Source of the DNA: Streptomyces sp. GESEQ-4
GTDB lineage: Bacteria; Actinomycetota; Actinomycetes; Streptomycetales; Streptomycetaceae
Length of the DNA stretch: 64,000 nucleotides
Direction of reading: 5' to 3'
NCBI RefSeq assembly: GCF_017948455.1
Contig: NZ_JAFFSU010000021.1
Location: forward strand, 1 to 64,000
Each line of letters opens with the position of its first letter. The first letter of the stretch is position 1. The position numbers and the translations under genes were made by a program. Below are positions 59,147-64,000 of this stretch, piece after piece. The notes under the pieces were generated by a model. That model was not told the DNA's origin. It made no database searches and saw only the letters and a program-made list of their open reading frames with translations.

Positions 59147-61126
59147 ATGCGCACGTCCCATCTGCCGGCCCTCAGTGATGTCACGCGCGATCGCATCGTC
59201 TACGGCGGTGACTACAACCCCGAGCAGTGGCCGGAGGAGGTGTGGCTTGATGATGTGCGGCTGATGAAAGAGGCACGCGTCAACTCCGTCACCCTCGGGG
59301 TCTTTTCCTGGGCGAAGCTCGAACCCCGGCCGGGGGTACGGGAGTTCGGGTGGCTCGATCGGCTCATGGATCTGATGCACGACCATGGCATCGGCGTGGT
59401 CCTTTCCACGCCCACCGCCTCGCCGCCGCCGTGGCTCGGCCGGCTGCACCCCGAGACGCTGCCCCGCGACGAGGACGGGCGCGTCGAATGGTGGGGTGGG
59501 CGGCAGCACTTCTCGCACTCCAGTGAGGCGTATCGACGGTACGCCGCTGCCATCACCGAGGATCTCGCCGCGCGCTACGGCAGCCACCCCGCCCTCACCC
59601 TGTGGCACATCAACAACGAGTACTGCACGTTCGACTGGGGCGATGAGGCCGCCGTTCGCTTCCGGCGGTGGCTTCAGGGGAAGTACGGCACCCTCGAGGC
59701 CCTCAACACCGCCTGGGGCACCGCCTTCTGGAGTCAGGGCTACGGCGAGTGGGACGAGGTGCTCCCGCCGCGCCACGCGCATTACCTCAAGAACCCCACC
59801 CAGGTACTGGACTTCAAACGCTTCACCTCCGACATGCTCCTGGAGTGCTACGTCGCCGAGCGGGACATCGTCCGGCGGCACACCCCGCATATCCCGGTGA
59901 CCAGTAACTTCATGCCGCTGTGGGTGGGGCAGGACGCCTGGCGCTGGGCGGACGAGGAGAATGTCGTCTCCGTCGACATCTATCCCGATCCGCGTGATCC
60001 GTACGGTGCCCAGAGCGGCGCCCTCGTCCAGGACATGACCCGTTCGCAGGCCCGCGGCCCCTGGATGCTGATGGAGCAGGCGGCCGGGCCGGTCAACTGG
60101 CGGGGCGTCAACCACCCCAAGCCGCGCGGAATGAATCGCCTCTGGTCGCTCCAGGCGGTGGCCCGCGGTGCCGACGCCGTCTGCTACTTCCAGTGGCGGC
60201 AGTCCCGGCAGGGCGCGGAGAAGTTCCACTCCGGGATGGTCAGCCACGCGGGGGAGGAGGGCCGTACCTATCAGGAGGTCAAGCAGCTGGGGGCCGAGCT
60301 GCACCAGATCGGTGGTGAGGTGACCGGCGGTCGTATCGCGTCCGACATCGCCATCCTCCACGACTGGCACTCCTGGTGGGCCGGCGCCCACGACGGCCGC
60401 CTCTCCACCCACGTCGACCACCCCGACATCCTCCGCGCCTGGCATCGCGCCCTCTGGGAAGCCCACCTCACCACCGACTTCGCCCACCCCGAGCACGACC
60501 TCACCCGGTACAAGCTCGTCGTCGTCCCGCACCTCTACCTCCTCACGGACACGGCGATCGAGAACCTCCTCGCGTACGTCCACGGCGGCGGCACCCTCGT
60601 CTGCGGCTTCCTCACCGGCATCGCCGACGAGGACGACCGGGTACGCCCCGGCGGCATGGACGCCCGGCTGCGCGAGCTGTTCGGCATCCGCACCCTGCAC
60701 GAGTGGTGGCCACTGGACGCGGGGGAGACCGTCGAGTGCGACGGGTTCCGCGGGACGCTGTGGTCGGAGGAGATCGAGGCCGGAGGCGGCGCGACGACCG
60801 TCTCGTACAAGGGCGGCGAACTCGGCGGCCTGCCCGCCGTGCTCCACAAGGATCGCGCCTGGTACGTCTCCACCCTCCCCGAGCCGGCCGCGCTGCGCGA
60901 CCTGCTCTCCCGGATCGCCACCGACGCGGGCGTCCGGCCCGTGCTCGACGGACTGCCTCCGATCGTGGAGGCCGTCCGGCGAGGTGATCTACTGTTCGTC
61001 CTCAACCACGGACGCGAGCCGGTGACCATCGACGTTCCCGGCACCCACCAAGACCTGCTCACGGGAGAGTCGTGCACGAACCAGCTCACCCTCGGCCGCT
61101 ACGGAGTGGCGGTGCTGCGCCCATGA
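59147..61126 (+). CDS. GH42 beta-galactosidase
   Basis: A 659-aa cytoplasmic enzyme. GH42 barrel: YGGDYNPEQWPEEVWLDDVRLMKEARVNSVTLGVFSWAKLEP, STPTASPPPWL, acid/base E158 in TLWHINNEYCT, nucleophile E310 in WMLMEQAAGPVNWRG. A GATase-like trimerisation domain lies at about 395-595 and a C-terminal sandwich after it. No signal peptide. It is transcribed with the oligosaccharide transporter (after repeat copy C) and overlaps the GH95 start by 4 nt. Likely removes beta-linked galactose (or alpha-L-arabinopyranose) from imported oligosaccharides. Confidence 0.94.
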   Translation: MRTSHLPALSDVTRDRIVYGGDYNPEQWPEEVWLDDVRLMKEARVNSVTLGVFSWAKLEPRPGVREFGWLDRLMDLMHDHGIGVVLSTPTASPPPWLGRLHPETLPRDEDGRVEWWGGRQHFSHSSEAYRRYAAAITEDLAARYGSHPALTLWHINNEYCTFDWGDEAAVRFRRWLQGKYGTLEALNTAWGTAFWSQGYGEWDEVLPPRHAHYLKNPTQVLDFKRFTSDMLLECYVAERDIVRRHTPHIPVTSNFMPLWVGQDAWRWADEENVVSVDIYPDPRDPYGAQSGALVQDMTRSQARGPWMLMEQAAGPVNWRGVNHPKPRGMNRLWSLQAVARGADAVCYFQWRQSRQGAEKFHSGMVSHAGEEGRTYQEVKQLGAELHQIGGEVTGGRIASDIAILHDWHSWWAGAHDGRLSTHVDHPDILRAWHRALWEAHLTTDFAHPEHDLTRYKLVVVPHLYLLTDTAIENLLAYVHGGGTLVCGFLTGIADEDDRVRPGGMDARLRELFGIRTLHEWWPLDAGETVECDGFRGTLWSEEIEAGGGATTVSYKGGELGGLPAVLHKDRAWYVSTLPEPAALRDLLSRIATDAGVRPVLDGLPPIVEAVRRGDLLFVLNHGREPVTIDVPGTHQDLLTGESCTNQLTLGRYGVAVLRP

Positions 61127-63402
61127 CGACCCACGCCGCAGGCCCCGTCCACGGCACCTGGGAGCCCACCCCCGCCACCCGCTGGGAGGACGGCTACCTC
61201 AGCGGCAACGGCCACCACGGCGCCCTTGTGTTCGGCGACCCGAACGACGAGCGGGTCGTCGTCACCCACCACACCCTGGTCCGTCCCAACGGCGGCGAGC
61301 GTGCCCGCCCGCCCGAGCTGGCCTCCCAACTCCCGCAACTCCAGGACCGGTTGCTCGCCGGAGACGTGCGGGCGGCGGAGGACTTCACGGACGGGCGAGA
61401 CCTCCAGTGGGTGCAGCCCTTCCACCCGGCCTTTCAGATACGGCTGCGGCGGGCGCCCGGCGCGGGCAGGTACTACCGTCGCTCGGTCGACTTCACGACC
61501 GGCGTCGTTCATGCCGAAGGCGACGGCTGGGACAGCCGCGTCTTCGTCTCCCGCGCCGACGACGTCATCGTCCAGCGGGTCACCGGCGCCGATCTCACGA
61601 TCGCCCTCGACCACCGCCTCCCCGGCGCCCCGCACGACCTCGCCGTCGGCCACGGCGCCGTCCTCACCTCCGACGGCGCCCTGCTCAACCTGCGCGCCCG
61701 CTACCCCGGCAGCGACCGCGCGTACACGGGCATCACGCTGGTCATCGTCACCGGCGGCCGTACAGCGCTCACGCCCCTCGGTCTCCAGCTCACCGGCGCC
61801 ACCTCGGCCCTGCTGCTGACCCGCGTCCTGCGTCACACCGGCGAGATCGACGTACCCGCCGTGTCCCGTGACCTGCAAGACCTAGTGCCCCGAAAGGGCG
61901 CGGGGCTGTATCGAAATGCGGCTCCGCCGCGGGGCGCGACAAGCCACAACGAGCCCGCAGACGAGCACCAACCGACCGACTCCTACACCCACCTCCTCGA
62001 CCGCCACACCGCCCTCCACCGCACCGCCTACACGCGTGTGACGCTCGACCTGGACGCTGACCCCACCGAACGCGCCCTGCCAGGCTCGGAGTTGCTTGAG
62101 CAGGCAGAGAGCCCGGCCTTCCTGGAACGCCTCTTCGCCGCCGGCCGCTACCACCTGCTCTCCGCCGCCGGCCTGCTCCCGCCCCGTCTCACCGGCCTGT
62201 GGACCGGTGACTGGAACACGGCTTGGTCGGGGGCGTTCACCAACGACGCCAACGTCAACCTCCAGACCGCGTCGGCCGCGGCCGCCGCACTCCCCGAGGT
62301 CACCGACGCCCTCGCCGGCCTCATCGGCCGCCAGCTTCCGGACTGGCGTGAGAACGCGCGCGCGGTCTTCGGCGCCCGGGGCGCCGTCGCTCCGGCCCAC
62401 AGCGACGGCGAGTCCGGGCTGACGTACCACTTCAACCGCGAATACCCGCTGCACCTGTGGACCGCCGGCGCCGACTGGCTGCTCAAGCCGCTCGTCGACC
62501 ACGACGAGACCCGCGGCGAACGCGACCCGCGCACCGGCGACACGCTCGCCGAAGTCGCCCAGTTCTACGAGGACTTCCTCACCCGCAGCGACGACGAGGG
62601 ACGCGTCATCGTCGTCCCCTCCTACTCACCCGAGAACCGGCCCGCGAACGCGAGCTGGGGCGCGATCAACGCGGCGATGGACCTCTCCGCGGCCCGGCAC
62701 GCCCTGCGCACGGCCGCCGAGTACCACCCGGAGAAGGCGGGGGCGTGGCGTGCCCTCGCCGACCGGCTTCCGCCGCACCGGATCAATGACGACGGCGCGC
62801 TCGCGGAGTGGGCCTGGCCCGGCCTCGACGACACCTACGACCACCGGCACCTCAGCCACCTCTACGGCGTCTGGCCGCTCGACGAGATCAACCCCTACGA
62901 CACCCCGGACCTCGCCACCGCCGCACACCGCGCCCTCGAACTCCGCGGCGCCGAGAACGACTCCGCGCACGGCCACCTCCACCACGCCCTCGTCGCGGCC
63001 CGGCTGCGTGACGGCGACCGGGTGGCGCATGCCCTCGGCCAGGTCCTCAAGGGCGACTTCTTCCACGCATCGCTGATGAGTTCGCACTACCCGAACCTCG
63101 ACGTCTACAACGCGGACGCCGCCCACACCCTGCCCGCCGTCGTGATCGAGATGCTCGTGCAGTCGACCCCGGACCGGCTGGTGCTGCTGCCCGCGCTTCC
63201 GGCGGCGTACCCGAAGGGCGAACTCACCGGCATCCGCACGAGGTTCGGCGCGGAGGTCGACCTCAGCTGGAGCCCACAGCAAGCCACCGCGGTCGTACGC
63301 CCCACGCGCACCCACCGCGTCGAACTCCGGACTTCCTCCGGTGCACGGCCGCTCGACCTCGTCGCCGGAGAAGACCACGTCCTCACCCTGGAGACGTGGT
63401 GA
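61123..63402 (+). CDS. Cytoplasmic GH95-family glycosidase carrying an in-frame repeat insertion
   Basis: A 759-aa intracellular relative of AfcA-type alpha-L-fucosidases. The N-terminal domain has WEDGYLSGNGHHGALVFGDPNDERVVVTHHTL; the catalytic (alpha/alpha)6 part has GLWTGDWNTAWSGAFTNDANVNLQ, E504 in YSPENRPAN, and D665 in YNADAAHTLPAVVIEMLVQS, aligned with the general acid D of GH95. The first of the two catalytic Asn is replaced by D375 (N-D-A-N versus I-N-A-N), so specificity or mechanism may differ. Residues about 255-281 (PRKGAGLYRNAAPPRGATSH) are encoded by a copy of the dispersed repeat. It overlaps the GH42 gene by 4 nt. It would act on alpha-1,2-fucosyl or alpha-L-galactosyl ends. 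Confidence 0.85.
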   Translation: MTTHAAGPVHGTWEPTPATRWEDGYLSGNGHHGALVFGDPNDERVVVTHHTLVRPNGGERARPPELASQLPQLQDRLLAGDVRAAEDFTDGRDLQWVQPFHPAFQIRLRRAPGAGRYYRRSVDFTTGVVHAEGDGWDSRVFVSRADDVIVQRVTGADLTIALDHRLPGAPHDLAVGHGAVLTSDGALLNLRARYPGSDRAYTGITLVIVTGGRTALTPLGLQLTGATSALLLTRVLRHTGEIDVPAVSRDLQDLVPRKGAGLYRNAAPPRGATSHNEPADEHQPTDSYTHLLDRHTALHRTAYTRVTLDLDADPTERALPGSELLEQAESPAFLERLFAAGRYHLLSAAGLLPPRLTGLWTGDWNTAWSGAFTNDANVNLQTASAAAAALPEVTDALAGLIGRQLPDWRENARAVFGARGAVAPAHSDGESGLTYHFNREYPLHLWTAGADWLLKPLVDHDETRGERDPRTGDTLAEVAQFYEDFLTRSDDEGRVIVVPSYSPENRPANASWGAINAAMDLSAARHALRTAAEYHPEKAGAWRALADRLPPHRINDDGALAEWAWPGLDDTYDHRHLSHLYGVWPLDEINPYDTPDLATAAHRALELRGAENDSAHGHLHHALVAARLRDGDRVAHALGQVLKGDFFHASLMSSHYPNLDVYNADAAHTLPAVVIEMLVQSTPDRLVLLPALPAAYPKGELTGIRTRFGAEVDLSWSPQQATAVVRPTRTHRVELRTSSGARPLDLVAGEDHVLTLETW
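61885..61962 (+). repeat. Dispersed GC-rich repeat, copy D, inside the GH95 coding sequence
   Basis: AGTGCCCCGAAAGGGCGCGG, a middle part with GCGGCTCCGCCGC, then GCGCGACAAGCCACAACGAG and CCCGCAGAC follow the same order as copy A, with an extra hairpin segment in the middle. It is translated in frame within the GH95 gene. Confidence 0.85.
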
Positions 63403-63408
63403 ATCACC

Positions 63409-63452
63409 GCTAGTCCCTTGCTAGTCCCCTGCTAGACCCGTGCTCATCCCCC
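63409..63452. repeat. Four 11-bp repeats before the GH12 gene
   Basis: GCTAGTCCCTT (63409), GCTAGTCCCCT (63420), GCTAGACCCGT (63431) and GCTCATCCCCC (63442) follow each other with an 11-bp period, one DNA helix turn, in the 69-nt gap upstream of the GH12 ATG. A phased protein-binding array is possible. Confidence 0.65.
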
Positions 63453-63471
63453 CATCCATGGAAGGGACACC

Positions 63472-64000
63472 ATGGCAACAACCCGCACGCTCGGCAGAAT
63501 CACCAAGGCCCTGCTGGCCCCGGCCCTCGCGCTCGGCGCCACCGTCGGCCTCGCCTCCGCCCCCGCCCAGGCCGCGGTCTGGAACTCCTGCGACCAGTGG
63601 GGCAACACGAACCTGAACGGCTACACGCTCTACAACAACATCTGGGGCTCCGGCGCCGGCGGCCAGTGCGTCTGGGCCAACTCCGGCACCAACTGGGGCG
63701 TCTGGGCGAACCACCCCAACACCGGCGGCATCAAGTCGTACCCCAACTCCAAGAAGGTGATCAACAAGACGATCGCCTCGATCGGCTCGCTCACCAGCAA
63801 CTACAACGTCACGGTCCCGTCGTCCGGCGCGTACAACACGTCGTACGACATCTGGGACACGGACTACGACTACGAGATCATGCTCTGGGTCAACTACAAC
63901 GGAGCCGTCGGCCCGCTGGGCACCTCGCAGGGCAGCGTGACCCTCGGCGGCCACACGTGGAACGTCTACAAGGGCAGCAACGGCGTCAACGAGGTGTTCT
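63472..64000 (+). CDS. Secreted GH12 endoglucanase/xyloglucanase (truncated by the window end)
   Basis: The first 176 residues of an extracellular beta-jelly-roll glucanase. Signal peptide about 1-35 (LAPALALGATVGLASAPAQA-A); then CDQWGNTNLNGYTLYNNIWG, GIKSYPNSKK and the nucleophile motif E135-I-M-L-W in DYDYEIMLWVNYNG, all GH12 hallmarks. The acid/base Glu lies beyond 64000. GAAGGGA precedes the ATG. GH12 enzymes cut cellulose or xyloglucan; the neighbouring GH95, GH42 and GH3 genes favour xyloglucan. It follows the GH95 stop by 69 nt. Confidence 0.92.
   Translation, partial: MATTRTLGRITKALLAPALALGATVGLASAPAQAAVWNSCDQWGNTNLNGYTLYNNIWGSGAGGQCVWANSGTNWGVWANHPNTGGIKSYPNSKKVINKTIASIGSLTSNYNVTVPSSGAYNTSYDIWDTDYDYEIMLWVNYNGAVGPLGTSQGSVTLGGHTWNVYKGSNGVNEVF

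Noticed and set aside
25487..61962. The dispersed repeats as a CRISPR array
   Set aside because: Copies are tens of kilobases apart and in both orientations, without regular spacers or cas genes.
1..64000. tRNA or rRNA genes
   Set aside because: I looked for the conserved GGTTCGAATC-type arm with a matching acceptor stem in the intergenic regions and found none. A covariance-model scan (tRNAscan-SE or Rfam) would be decisive.

Overview
The window is high-GC actinobacterial DNA. Coding sequences have strong G/C third-position bias, many GTG and TTG starts, 1-4 nt start/stop overlaps and Tat or lipoprotein signal peptides. From about 23 kb rightwards it looks like a Streptomyces chromosome: polyamine/GABA catabolism genes, a PucR-family activator, a DasR-type operator before a GH18 chitinase, and several copies of a dispersed GC-rich intergenic repeat that I recognise from Streptomyces. 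The left 23 kb is different in style. It is packed with secreted enzymes carrying ricin-type beta-trefoil (CBM13) modules, an arrangement common in Micromonosporaceae and in some Streptomyces. It has AT-rich intergenic patches, lacks the dispersed repeat and carries TTA codons, so it reads as an accessory, possibly transferred, carbohydrate island.

Left region (1-24.1 kb). It begins with the 3' end of a CBM13 protein. A minus-strand pair follows: a ThuA/PQQ-dehydrogenase/PKD/CBM6/CBM13 multidomain protein and a CBM13-GH54 alpha-L-arabinofuranosidase. Diverging from this pair, across a 523-nt spacer with 61-bp tandem repeats, is a six-gene plus-strand operon: RbsA-like ATPase, two RbsC-like permeases, a sugar-binding lipoprotein, a ketose 3-epimerase-like isomerase and a secreted beta-helix (GH141-like) CBM13 protein. 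A FadR-type GntR regulator comes next, facing a decayed gene cluster across repeated GTCATACG motifs. Then come an ECF sigma factor and a secreted set GH5-CBM13, GH95-CBM13, CE1 esterase-CBM13 and a second GH5. Together these could debranch and import side-chain sugars of plant cell walls (arabinose, fucose/galactose, feruloyl esters).

Middle region (24.1-52.1 kb). This holds an orphan NarL-type response regulator, a PadR regulator, FadH-like dienoyl-CoA reductase, a penicillin-binding-type serine hydrolase, a large ECF sigma factor fused to a zinc anti-sigma motif, membrane segments and an unidentified C-terminal domain, a glycerophosphodiesterase, an adenosine-deaminase-family enzyme and a DUF4190-like membrane protein. 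A putrescine module follows (aminobutyraldehyde dehydrogenase, PotD-PotA-PotB-PotC, FAD amine oxidase). The rest is a GH18 chitinase with an upstream dre site, a PAP2 phosphatase, GABA aminotransferase GabT, a TraM/VirD4-like ATPase, a PucR regulator and a second aldehyde dehydrogenase that could complete the GABA route as succinate-semialdehyde dehydrogenase.

Right region (52.2-64 kb). A GH3 glycosidase diverges from an operon of oligosaccharide-binding lipoprotein, two permeases, cytoplasmic GH42 beta-galactosidase and cytoplasmic GH95, followed by a secreted GH12 endoglucanase/xyloglucanase cut by the window end. Two identical 14-bp LacI-type operators sit between GH3 and the operon. The enzyme set GH12 + GH95 + GH42 + GH3 matches what is needed to take apart fucogalactoxyloglucan, except that a GH31 alpha-xylosidase is not in view. 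The cytoplasmic GH95 gene carries an in-frame copy of the dispersed repeat.
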